From Annona cherimola (Eukaryota; Streptophyta; Magnoliopsida; Magnoliales; Annonaceae), in contig CM059971.1 in assembly GCA_030490835.1 (NCBI GenBank), positions 122,854,564-122,918,563 of the forward strand: a stretch of 64,000 nt of DNA, written 5' to 3'. Within the stretch, counting starts at the first letter, position 1, and each line of letters opens with the position of its first letter. This document shows positions 24,601 through 35,489 of this stretch, one piece after another. A program made the translations under genes and the position numbers. The notes beneath the pieces are model-generated. The model saw nothing but the letters and a program-made list of their open reading frames with translations. It did no database searches and was not told the DNA's origin.

Positions 24601-25400
24601 GCTTATTGTTATAAAAGGTTCTGCTTTTAAAGTAGTTCTCTGTAACATCTTCATCTTTTAAGATGTTGATAATTAATGTGAAATCTAATTTATTCATTAT
24701 ATTTAACATTACTTATTTAGTTAAGAGATCAACTTTTATTCAAATCAAGTATATGTACGAGCCAAATTTACTTAAAACTGGATATATTTATGTGTAAATT
24801 AGAAAAAAAATGATTCTATTCATTTATACATGTATATTAGAATATAATAATATTTTATAGAATTATTTATTTACATAATAGTGATATTTTGGATGATTTA
24901 GATGTTGAAAATACTACTTAAAAATTTATATTTAGCATTAAATAATTTTATCATATTCATTTTATATATTTATAGATGGGACCTATATGCATTAATACTA
25001 TACAAGGCGTGTTTGTTATAGGATAAAATTTTTCATCTAAAACTTTATAATTTAAATTTTTTTACTTTCAATAAATACTCTATTTTTAATTATTTATTTA
25101 CATATTCCTATACAAATCACTTTACTTTTCAATCATTTATACACAACTATTTATACAACAAATCTATCTATTTTAACTTTATTCTATTTATTTATCATCA
25201 TTATCTTTACTATATCACATTATTTTTCTCATTTAAAAAATTTTTACACAGTCAAAAAGAAAAAATTTCTATAATAATATAAATAATGCAAAATAAAATA
25301 GATAAAGTGAATTTTTCATCAATTTTCAAAATATCAAAAATAAATAGAGTTATATAAAAGAGAGATTTTATAGAAGCATAACCCTTTTATTAAAATAAAT
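24601..25400. mobile_element. Family C element interrupted by a family B MITE
   Basis: The unit begins near GGTTCTGCTTTTAAAGTAG and ends near ATTTTATAGAAGCATAACCC. Its interior (aagatgttgata, taacattacttatttag, agagatcaacttttattcaa, tttacataatagtgatattt) follows the copy at 10.2 kb. A family B-like block (about 25013-25262, starting CGTGTTTGTTATAGG) splits it, giving the age order C then B. Confidence 0.55.
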
Positions 25401-26400
25401 AACTTATGAAACATTATTCCAACGAATATTATTTATTGTGCTCCAACCAATGTTATCAAAGCTAGGTTGGATATAAGAGGGGTTAAGATTTGATCTCGTG
25501 TGCTTAGCTAGGGTGGATTGTTTAATCTCAAACTACTTTTATAATTGTATTTTAAATTCATTTTATTATAACAAATAAAACCTTTAATGGACTGTAAATA
25601 CTAGGACTCTCATAATAAACTTTATTTTCAAGGCAAAATTCGTTGAATTTCGTTAGATATTAGGATATATATATATATATATATGTTATCACTAATAGAG
25701 AAATCATCAAATGCCACATGTAGAAGGTTATCAGCTGTTATGTATTTATGCAGTTAATATTTTGCAGCCACGTCGCTGCATCTACGTGGGCGCCGCATAT
25801 ACCATGATGCAGCAAGGCAAGGCAACTAAAATTACACTTAGGCTAGTAATTAAATATTTTTTTTTGAATACTTGTGTTCTGCAAATAATCTTTTATGCAG
25901 TAAATAATTACCCTTTACAATAGTTCATGCTGCATAGTATTCATGAGCAGTATAAAAATGGTTGCATACGCCATTTTTTTTAGCTTATGCAACGATCTGA
26001 GATTGCTGAGGCGTCATTAATTGTAACAAATTTTGTATTCCAGTGGACTACTTCCAAACTATAAGAAAACTTGGCCTAGCTTGATTTTATTATTCTACCA
26101 CTTCTACAATTGGTGATGGATTGATGGGCTTGCAACAGAAAGCTGTTCTTGTTTAGAAGCCAACTCATCATTTGCAAAATGTGAAGGGTTAAACTTGGAA
26201 TTGCCATGCAACATTAGAATGGCAAAAAGCGTAATATAATAGAAAACGATGGAGCTTGTCATAACATGCAATTCTATATTTCCCGGCCACAGCTCCCAAC
26301 CCTCACCCTTGGTTTGCACAGACAGTTGGCGAAACAAGCCTATTGGAGTGTGTTTGATTGAAGACAGCGAAAGAAAGAAAGCGAGAGGGCATCCACAATA
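25401..26400. other. Intergenic and upstream region of the PCaP1 gene
   Basis: It holds a TA microsatellite at about 25665-25684 and no convincing coding frame. The last few hundred bases, up to about 26400, are probable promoter of the gene that follows. No clear core element is seen. Confidence 0.45.
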
Positions 26401-26590
26401 CTTTCGCTTCATCCCTTCCAATCTATGTATGATACATCGGTTTTTTCCTCCCCCCTCAAATCCAGAAAAAAAAAAAAGGAAAAACTTCTTTACATCTTTT
26501 TCTCTTTTTCCTGAACTGGATATCTCTCGGTTTCTTATTTTTCTTCTTAACTCAAATCAATTTTGTTTCCCTGCTGCAACAGAAACAAAG
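26400..26590 (+). promoter_or_regulatory. Probable 5' leader of the PCaP1 gene
   Basis: A strongly pyrimidine-rich stretch (ttttttcctcccccctcaaa, ctttttctctttttcctg) precedes the ATG at 26591, typical of plant 5' UTRs. The transcription start is not identified. Confidence 0.45.
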
Positions 26591-27594
26591 ATGGGTAATT
26601 ACTGGAAGTCCAAGCTTCTTCCCAAAATCAAGAAGGTCTTCGAGAAGAACGGGACTAAGAAAGCTGCTGCAGAAGCAAGCAAGTCCTTCGACGATTCTAA
26701 GGTGGTTTCTTCCTTCTTTTCGATCAGCGGAATCATCAACACGAGCAGTCTTATATATCTTCTATGTTTTGGTATATGTAGGCGGATATCGATAAGGAAT
26801 TCGAAGAGAAGAAGGCTGATCTCCGACCCAAAGTTGTGGAAATCTATGAAGCCTCCTCTACAGAAATAAAGGTTTTTATTTGATTTCTAGTTGGAAAAAG
26901 ATGTAAGCAGAAAAGAACGAAAGCAACCTGGTAAACTGATTTTACTGCTGTAATGATTCAACAGACTCTGGTGAAGGAGAAAAAAGAAGCCGGAATAAAG
27001 AAGAACTCGGCCGAAGTTCAGAAATTCATTGAGGCGCTAGTTAAAATAGGTATATATGGATCCATAACAAAGATCTAGGGATAACCCAAGTTGGAAATCA
27101 TGTTGAATCGATGACCTTAGCTGTCCATTTCGAGATTTTCTGACGTTTGGAATATCATTTTGTCTTTACCCCGCCTGATCAAATAGCTGGATCTAGTCAC
27201 TAGTACTTACTTTTTTTTGAAAAAAAAAAATTTACTATTATTTATTTATGATGCAGAATTCCCCGGCTCGAAGCCTGTGTCTGAAGCCGTTACGAAATTC
27301 GGGCCTGCACAAGTACCAGGCCCGGTTGTCTTCATCTTCGAGAAGGTCTCCACCTTCGTCGTAACAGAAGAAAAGGAAGCAGCTCCGGCTGCGACGACCG
27401 AGACAGCGGAGCCAGCTGCCCCGACGGAAGAAGCCGGCAAAGAGAAGGAGAAGGAGATCATCACCGAAGAAGAGAAACCAAAGGAGGAAGAGAAAGCTCC
27501 CGTTGAAGAAGCGACAGAGAAAAAGGAGACCGCCGTCGAAGCCACTCCGGCAGAGCCACCTAAGGCAGAAGCAGCAGAAGCTCCAAAAGCATAG
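26591..27594 (+). CDS. PCAP1: Plasma-membrane-associated cation-binding protein (PCaP1/DREPP family), 207 aa
   Basis: Four exons: 26591-26701, 26782-26871, 26965-27049, 27257-27594, with GT/AG introns and continuous frame to TAG at 27592. The protein starts MGNYWKSKLLPKIKKVFEKN: Gly2 is placed for N-myristoylation and the Lys-rich amphipathic start is the membrane and phosphoinositide-binding part of the family. The middle (ADIDKEFEEKKADLRPKVVE, then KKNSAEVQKFIEALVKIEFP, then GPVVFIFEKVSTF) is the conserved DREPP core. The last ~70 residues are a Glu/Ala/Pro/Lys tail with repeated EEK/EEKP motifs. Family members bind Ca2+ and Ca2+/calmodulin and phosphoinositides at the plasma membrane and affect microtubule and actin behaviour; this is known from the family, not shown here. 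Length is close to the Arabidopsis protein (225 aa). Confidence 0.95.
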
Positions 27595-29560
27595 AGATCA
27601 AGGTCTCCTTAATCCGCTCCTTGTAACTACACATGTCACAAGATTTCTTATTCTTTTATCTTTCTTCTTCTCATTATTGTTACTGTTACTATGATAATTA
27701 TTGTTGTCGGGACTTTTGATGTTTGTGTGTAATATCTGCAGTTTTGGGAGATTGGGGGTTCTCTATTTTCATGTTGTTGTCATAAAAAGCAGCAGCTCTT
27801 GCGAAAAGGAGCTCTTGTAATTGTTTGAATTAGGGTTTGTTTTCATGCCTTCTGTAATTATCTGCATATTTTTATGCATTTTCTTTGTCTTTTATCCTTA
27901 CGTTTCAAAATTCGCGTCTTGTCTATCTGGCATGGGTGTCTTGTGTTTAACGGCTGAGATCCACGTCAATTTTTCAGATTTGTCATCTTATAGATATTCG
28001 ATGAGGCTGAGGTGGTTGGATTGATCGAGTCGAAAATGCCCCAAGAGCATGTGGGGCCCAAGAGCTATCAATGTAGATACTACTCTTGTCCATCTGATTT
28101 AATACGCATGCTTTACTCGCTAGTCCAGACAATAAAACAAATATATTATTGTTTTTGTACCTTTGAAAAACATATTTTAAAATTAAAAAGCAAAGATAAG
28201 CACAGAGTCTCGCTTGCTGTAAGTACTGAATCATTACTCATAAACATATGGGTAATGACTCGGTATAGCTTACGGGCAGCAGCCAATCGTGGTATATAAG
28301 TGACATTCTCTCCCACGGTTGATTGATTTTTGTGAGCTGGGGCATGCACATGCACACCACGACATGCATGGGATGCTGTATGCTAGCACGCAAGAGTGCT
28401 CAAATGGTGGAAATGAATGGATGGGATGCGCCCTGGAAGAGAGATCGAATCAATTACAAACAGCGAGTGTGGGCCACCAATATATAAAGAGAGGGAGAAG
28501 GTGAGAAATCAAATCAAATGCCTACCATCCATCAATGTCCTTTCCAACCCTTAATATTGTTTCTTTAGCCATGCTATCCTCGAACTTCTTTTAAACTAGT
28601 ATTATATAACTCGTATGTACAATATCCTCCTCCTCCGCATTATCATTTAATGCTCATGTTTTCTGTAATTATGAAATTAAGACATAAGTCTTATTTTTAG
28701 CAACAAAATTTATTATAATTTTTTTTGGTAGAAGAAGTGTCACAAAAGCCACTATGGACAACGGCGACAAGATTTTGGAAAATTCGTTGCCTAATCTGGT
28801 TGCTAAGATCTGAGATATAAATATTTCAGAATATAATGAAGTTTGTAATAAAGTTAACACTGAGCTGGCAACCGTTATTTATGTTTTAATTTGGTTGTTT
28901 TTTGAAACTATTTCAAATTTTAACGGGTTAAGATGTTTTTTAAATTTTGGGGAGGGTTCAGATGGCTTTTAGGCAAGGGTGGATGATGAGGTGAGCAGAA
29001 GGCCCGATCGATCTGAGCGTCATAGTCAAGGGATGGAGCACGGATGACTGGCATCTTGACACGTGTGAATGCCAAGACCAGTCATGGATCACGTTTGGCC
29101 CTGGGACTGCGACTGAGAGTTATTTCAGGAGGCGCACCTGGAATCCTATGCGAGTTAACCACAGTTCAAAAAGATGAAGGTTACCTGTCTCCGAACATTC
29201 AGATTCAGATTCAGCACTTGCGGACAAACTATCAAGACCAGCTGAAAGTGGTACGTGCTGCTTCAAATAAAAATCTACCCCTAACGAATTCTACGGTACC
29301 AAATTAGAGGATAACACAATTAAACAATATAATCGAGTTGTCCAAAACTGGACGGGGGAAATCTGAGGCTTACGGTATTTTTTGGATGATTCTTGATGCA
29401 GATCTTGAAGACACCGTGTCAAGATTTTGGAAGTGACTTGTACAGCTATATATACATATGGGGCAGACTATGTTTCTATGTAGTTGGATTAGATAGAAGT
29501 GAACTCATATGATCCTTTTAAAATCAAGTGTGTGTGTATATATATATATATATATGAGAT
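27595..29560. other. 3' flank of PCaP1 and gene-free sequence
   Basis: The first ~250 bp are probably 3' UTR. The rest contains only short unsupported frames, including a plus-strand frame at 29044-29307 with no family features. From about 29430 the sequence turns into MITE-rich DNA. Confidence 0.5.
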
Positions 29561-29905
29561 CCGATCCTGTGCAGTCCGCTGTAAAATGAACCCCACACAT
29601 ATTAGATTGTAATGAAACTTTATACACTCATTTATCCATATATAAATCATACTTTAGACGGTTTAGATATTGAAAAAATCACTTTAAACTTGATATTTAC
29701 ATTAAACTATTTTATTACGTTGATTTTGCACCATTTAAGATGGGGACTACACACATGTTGGATTTGGATGAAAATTAGTATGCTAATAAAGTGAACAATT
29801 CTAAATACAATGGGTGGGGTGAATTTTCTATTTATGATCAAGTGGGGCCCACAGTGCATGGACTGCACCGTGCAATCACATGCACTGGATTATTTCCCTA
29901 TATAT
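29561..29905. repeat. Family A MITE, copy 1
   Basis: The unit runs from a TA microsatellite border through GTGCAGTCC, CACACATATTAGATTGTAAT, GAAACTTTATACA, a central AAACTATTTTATTACGTTGA and AAATACAATGGGTGGGGTGA to a GTGGGGCCCACAGTGC and GACTGCACCGTGCAA end. The ends, GTGCAGTCC and GGACTGCAC, are inverted. The same order recurs four more times to the right, and once inverted. Confidence 0.7.
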
Positions 29906-29914
29906 ATCTATAGG

Positions 29915-30465
29915 GTAGGCTATGCTCCTATGTAGTTGGATTATATAGAAGTGGACCTATATAACCTCTTTAAAATTGAAGATTTTGATCTTTTATGGAA
30001 AATTTAATCTATTTATTATATTTAACATCATTTGTTTATCTAGGAGATCAAGTTTCATCCCAATGAAGTATGTTTATGGGTCATATTTGTTAGAAAATGT
30101 ATATATTCATGTGTAAATGATGAAAAATGTTAAAATATCAATTTTAAAGTAATATTTTTTGACATCTAAACCATCGAAAATATCATTTCTATGTGAATAA
30201 ATGATTCCATAAAGTATTATGACATTCTAATACATGTGTAAATAGATCTAAGCATTTTTCATAATATACACATGAATATATATATTTTTAAACAAATGTG
30301 ACCCATAAACATACTTGATTGGATGAAACTTGGTCTCCTAGATAAACAAATGATGTTAAATATGATGAATGAATTGAATTTTTTAATAAAGATTAAAATT
30401 TTCGATTTTGAAGCAGTTATATAGATCCACTTTTATGTAACCCAGTTACATAGAAGTGATAACGA
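29915..30465. repeat. Family C foldback, near-perfect hairpin of about 550 bp
   Basis: The left arm (aacatcatttgtttatctag, gagatcaagtttcat, gtatgtttatgggtcatatt) is mirrored by the right arm (aatgtgacccataaacatac, atgaaacttggtctcct, agataaacaaatgatgtt). The ends carry CTATGTAGTTGG...ATAGAAGTGGACC and their inverse GGATCCACTT-like GATCCACTTTTATGTAAC. Unlike the copies at 10.2 and 24.6 kb it is fully palindromic, so a transcript would form a long double strand. Confidence 0.75.
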
Positions 30466-30483
30466 TATATATATATATATATA

Positions 30484-31115
30484 AGAATTGATTCGCTGCA
30501 CCGCAACAACAGTATATTTTTGTCCAAAATAGGCCTCACACATATTAGAATGCAATGAAACTTTATATAATTATTTATCAATGTATAAATTTTATAGTAA
30601 ATTGTTTACATGTTGAAAAACTATTTTAAAGTTATTATTTACATTAAACTATTTTATTACGTTGAATTTGTATCATTTTCAGATGAGATCTATACAAATA
30701 TCCGATTACGATGAAAATTGATATGGTAATAGAATACATTATTCTAAATACAGGGTGTGTTTGACAACGAGGAAAAAATGTCAACTTAAAACTTTTCAAT
30801 CTAAAACTTTTCACTCTCTACAATCATTATATTTTTTCATCATTTTTTTCACATTTTTCCATACAACTACCCTACTTTTCAATCATTTCTACACAACTAC
30901 CCACACAATTAACCTATCTATTTTAACTTTATCATCTTTACTCTTCATCATTACCCCTATCGTATCACACATTTGACAACTTTTACTCTCCAAAACTTTT
31001 CATCAAAAGTTTTATCCATTCCCAAACACACTCACAATGGGTAGAGAAGATTTTAATATTATCATCATGTGGGGCCCATTTCAGCACCACTGCACCGTAA
31101 CACTTGAATACTCTC
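30484..31115. repeat. Family A MITE, copy 2, split by a family B insertion
   Basis: It runs from CTGCACCGCAACAACAG to GTGGGGCCCATTTCAGC and CACTGCACCGTAAC with the family interior. Removing 30753-31033 and one ACA restores the AAATACAATGGGTAGA join seen in the other family A copies, so the unit was whole before the insertion. Confidence 0.75.
30753..31033. mobile_element. Complete family B MITE, 281 bp, TSD ACA, nested in family A
   Basis: The ends GGGTGTGTTTG and CAAACACACTC are flanked by ACA at 30750-30752 and 31034-31036. The uninterrupted target is visible in neighbouring family A copies, which fixes the insertion site and the 3-bp duplication. It is the same family as 4388-4678. Confidence 0.85.
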
Positions 31116-31139
31116 CTATATATATTCGATCATGTATAG

Positions 31140-31470
31140 ATGGACTGCACCGTATTATGGTACAGTTCGCTGTAAGATGATCCTCCACACATATTAGATT
31201 ACAATGAAACTTTATACAATTATTTATCTATATAAAAATCATAGTTTAGACGGTTTAGATGTTGAAAATTCTACTTTAAACTTAATATTTACGTTAAACT
31301 ATTTTCTTTTGTTGATTTTGCATCATTTTAAGATGGGAACCATACACATGTTGGATTAGAATAAAAATTGGTATGCTAATAAAGTAAACAATTATAAATA
31401 CAATAGGTGTGGTGGATTTCTCATTTATGGTCAAGTGGGACTCATAGTGCATAGACTGTACGGTGCAACT
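31140..31470. repeat. Family A MITE, copy 3
   Basis: GGACTGCACCGTATTATGG at the left and the inverse-type GACTGTACGGTGCAAC at the right, with the ordered family interior (cacacatattagattacaat, gaaactttatacaattattt, gacggtttagatgttgaaaa). Confidence 0.7.
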
Positions 31471-31504
31471 GTATATATATATATACACATACATATATGT
31501 ATAT

Positions 31505-31885
31505 AAGTGCTATTCCGATGCAGCGCAACTACACCAGAACAGTGGTACATTTGCTGAAGAATGGGCCCTGCATATATTAGAATGTAATGAAACTTTATAA
31601 AATCATTTATCTATATATAAATTTTATAGCACATGATTTACATATTGAAAAAATTATTTTAAAGTTGTTATTTACATAAAATTATTTTATTATGTTGAAT
31701 TTGTACTATTTTCAGATGGGGTCATGCACATATCCGATTGGGATACAAATTGGTATGATAATAGAATATATGATTCTAAATATAATGGGTGGAGTAGATT
31801 ATAATTTTATGATCATATAAGACCCATTTTGGCACAACTGCACCGTTGTTACGGCGTACGGTTGCACTGCACCTGAATATTTCTC
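31505..31885. repeat. Family A MITE, copy 4
   Basis: Begins GTGCTATTCCGATGCAGCGC and ends CGGTTGCACTGCACCTGAAT. The interior matches copies 1-3 (tatattagaatgtaatgaaa, attattttattatgttgaat, ttctaaatataatgggtgga). Confidence 0.7.
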
Positions 31886-31904
31886 TCTCCCTATCTATAT
31901 ATAA

Positions 31905-32262
31905 GAGTTATTTCAGTGCAGCACCACAGCACCGGAACGACGATACATTTGCCTTTTTTAGGCCCCACACATGTTAAAATGTAATGAAACTTTATATAAT
32001 CATTTATCCATATATAAATTTTATATCAAATAGTTTACATATTGAAAAAACTATTTTAATATTGTTATTTACATCAAAATATTTTATTACGTTAAATTTG
32101 TACCATTTTCAGACTAGGTCCATACACATATCCGATTGGGATGAAAATTGATATGATAATAAAATACATTATTCTGAATACAATGGATAGAGTAGATTAT
32201 AATCATATGGGGCTTATTTTAGCGCAACTGCATTGCTGCACTTGAATACACACACACACATA
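31905..32262. repeat. Family A MITE, copy 5
   Basis: Begins GAGTTATTTCAGTGCAGC and ends GCAACTGCATTGCTGCACTT, with the family interior (cacacatgttaaaatgtaat, attttattacgttaaatttg, attctgaatacaatggatag). Confidence 0.7.
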
Positions 32263-32264
32263 TA

Positions 32265-32570
32265 TATGAGATATTTTCAAGTGCAGCGCCACTAGGTGCA
32301 GTAACGTTAAAATGAGCCTCATATGATCATAAAATTATAATATACTTCACTCATTGTATTTAGAATGATGTATTCTATCATCATATTAATTTTCATCTCA
32401 ATTGAATATATGTACGAATTCCACCTAAAAATGATATAAATTCAACGTAATAAAATAATTTGATGTAAATAACAACTTTAAAATGATTTTTTCAACATCG
32501 AAACCATCTAAAATATAATTTATATATGAATAAATAATTATATAAAATTTTATTACATTTTAATACATTT
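32265..32570. repeat. Family A MITE, copy 6, inverted
   Basis: This is the reverse-oriented form: CAAGTGCAGCGCCACTAGG, then ttataatatacttcactcat, ttgtatttagaatgatgtat, attcaacgtaataaaataat, ttttattacattttaataca. It stops before reaching the opposite terminus. Confidence 0.65.
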
Positions 32571-32615
32571 TGAGCTCTTTTTTTTGGGCAAGTCACTACA
32601 CCGGAAAAGGTCGCA

Positions 32616-32707
32616 ATATATAGAGTACAGAACTCGTACCTATAAATCCGTTCACGATATATATAGTACAAAACTCGTACCCTGGAATCCGTTCACGATA
32701 TGAACGG
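32616..32707. repeat. 44-bp direct repeat ending in a CCGTTCA/TGAACGG hairpin
   Basis: Two diverged copies of a unit containing CTCGTACC and ATCCGTTCACGATAT lie side by side. After the second, TGAACGG (32701-32707) is the inverse of CCGTTCA (32689-32695), giving a 7-bp stem with a 5-nt loop. Its role is unknown. Confidence 0.6.
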
Positions 32708-32709
32708 AT

Positions 32710-35082
32710 GATTCATGCCAGACTGTTTCCTGGAAAACGAACTACTTTTGCTCGTGCGCCACCACAATCAACACCAAATAACTCAGTCGGGTGATTTAAG
32801 AACCTTGAAGGGTAATCCCAACATTACATCATCTAAAAAAAAAAAAAAGCTAAATGTAGTGAATTTATTCTTGAATAAAGTAAATTGTGTTTTAATTTAT
32901 TAATTACGGTGGATTAATTTCAAAAGTGGAGTTCAGATGGATCGGATCAACATATATTATTGACTTGGTAAAGACAATTTTTGTCTAGCGTAAAATGGAC
33001 GGTTGAAAATGATTAGGCTGGTAGCCATCTATGGTAAGAAGCATAATGAGAGCACCATCGTCCCGTGCTCCAGCGTTTCACTTTTCTGTTGTGATACATA
33101 TCCAGCGCCAGCTTGGCAAACTGATGACGTGCAAGAAATCGCTTGCTTCGACAGGTGGTGTCGCCAATTTGCAAGCCATTCGGACGATCGAAGCCGTCCA
33201 TGATCTCTAAAATAGTATATGGGATATGATTTCATGATTTCTCACAGCTTTCATGTTTTTTGATTTATTGGAAGAATAAAAATGCTTTGCACTAGCCTTA
33301 CGTATGATCCTATTCTGGTCATGACTCATGATTTGGAGCAGATTGTATCGGCCGTGCTTATCAGGTTGCATTAATGGAACCATATCGTTGCCGTGCACAT
33401 ACACAACATTCCGCGCAAGCAATCCTGCATCTTTTGTTAGTATTTTTAACTTTTAAAATTGTTTATTAGCTTCTTGCGTGATTTACATATTTTCAATGGT
33501 TCATCTCCCTAGAAATACGCGGTCCCTACAGTTTCATGGACCAGAGCATCAAGTTAATTAGGTGTTTCGCAAGAAAATTCTACTTTCGTAGTTCGATCAA
33601 TTTTCTCTTAATTTTTCCTTTTCCTCAAGTTGACATTTAACCGTAAATCCGTAATGGTAATTAATTTCTCTGTTGAGGAGAAATTAATTAAGATCCTCTA
33701 GTAATTAATTAAATGGCGCAGGGATAATCTTAACCATATGATTTTTGTCTCCTCAAGACTACTTTTTTGTGAGTGATTAATTCCCCATCAACATTTTTAT
33801 GAAGTGATTTAAATAAATGATTTTTATTCTCTCATATTATCTTTTTAATATTTAAAGCATTTCTAAAAATTAAATATTGTGAAACTTTATATAATATATT
33901 TATATTAAACTTTTCTTAAATTTAACTGTTTTTATAATCACGCTGAAGTGATATTAATATTTATAGTATTTAGCTATTTTGATGTCATATATATACACAA
34001 ATTACTTTAAAGTTTACATTGTTCAAATATAAAAAAAATTTTAAACATAAAAAAATAACTATTTGTAACAACCATTCAACGCAAAGTTTTGTAGAAATTT
34101 ATTCCTTTTATATATAAAAAGAGAAATAAAAGATCAATTAAATGCATTAATTTGTAACATTAAAGGTAAAGCCATTGATGCCACCAGGCTACACGGCCTG
34201 GTGGTACGTCTTCATGGCACTGAATGCGGTGCATCGGATGTTTGAATTCCAAGTATTCATATTTTGTGGGTTGTTTATTAATTCCCCCTTTGATGAGGGT
34301 GTTTTAAAATTCCTCCACAATATGGAAGTATTTATACAAAAATTCCTCCATTATGTGGGAGTTGAATATGCTTATGTGGGAGTTGAATATGCTTGTTTGT
34401 AATATCAAATGTCATAGTGTGTGTGTATATATATATATATATACTAATAAAAAAAGTAAAATCACTGATAGTTAGTTATAAAAAAGATTTTAGTCACAAA
34501 ATTTCCAACTAAAAGTTTATTTTTTGCAACATCTCTTATATTATCATAACCAAAAGATAATTTCCAGTGATTATAATTATTTGTTGCATTGTTAAGTATA
34601 GTTAAAAGTATGCTAAAAATGCTAATGTTTTTTTAATGATATTGCAACTACTGCTTTTTGAATTTCGAAAGTTCTTGGATAATCATCTTGCAAGCGTATT
34701 TCACTTGTATACGAAATTCAACCTCAATTAAGTTTAAATGTATCCCTCAATGTATTGAGAATTAATATGCTAGATATTTCCATTAATTAAAAACTAACCG
34801 TAAAGTCATAATCTAAGGAAAAAATATAATATTTACGAGAGAAAGAAACTTGTACGGTATGTTCTTCACATCGAGTAGCTTGTTAGAGGCCACGAAGAAA
34901 CATGACTTGTTTGCATTATTAATTCTTTTTTTGATTAGTATTATACATAGACTATGATATTTGATATTACAAATCAAACTCATTCATCATCCTCATCATG
35001 AAACGATATCTTGTAAATATCTCCACATTCATGGGACCATTGTAAATACCCTCACCACAGGAGGGACACATATAAAGGAATA
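32710..35082. other. AT-rich gene-free sequence
   Basis: No supported gene was found. It includes a 21-bp direct repeat TATGTGGGAGTTGAATATGC(T) twice at about 34352-34393 and a TA microsatellite at about 34425-34442. Short frames such as minus 33013-33422 have no supporting features. Confidence 0.5.
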
Positions 35083-35090
35083 TATAAAAA

Positions 35091-35481
35091 AGAATGATTT
35101 TGTTAGCCCAGACTAAGTAAATGTCCTACTTATCCCACCTCAAAAAATTCATTTACAATATTTTTTTTACTTTTTTCTTTATACACTTATTTATCTAAGT
35201 GTATTTAACATATAAACCAAGTTTTACTTTTTTGGATATATGTATATATTTTTTTAGATTTTTTTAAAATGAGAGTATTTTAAATACATACATACATATA
35301 CATTTTTAAAAATCTAAAAAAATATATATACATATCCAAAATTAGTAAAACTTAGTTATATGTTAAATACACTAAGATAAATAAGTGCATAAAGAAAAAT
35401 AAAAAAATTGCTGTAAATGAGTTTTTTGAGGTGGGCTAAGTAGAAAATTTACTTAACTTGGGCTAACAGAATCATTCCTCG
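35091..35481. mobile_element. Foldback MITE (family D), 391 bp, TSD TATAAAAA
   Basis: Flanked by TATAAAAA at 35083-35090 and 35482-35489. The inverted ends share GAATGATTxTGTTAGCCCA, and the arms continue with paired AAGTAAATnTnCTACTTA and CCACCTCAAAAAA blocks. The interior is the common foldback core (ctaagtgtatttaacatata, caagttttac). It is the better preserved relative of 10709-11097. Confidence 0.8.
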
Positions 35482-35489
35482 TATAAAAA

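Noticed and set aside
29561..32570. CRISPR-like array of repeated units
   Set aside because: The units are hundreds of bases long, diverged, one is inverted, and they sit in a plant genome. They are MITEs.
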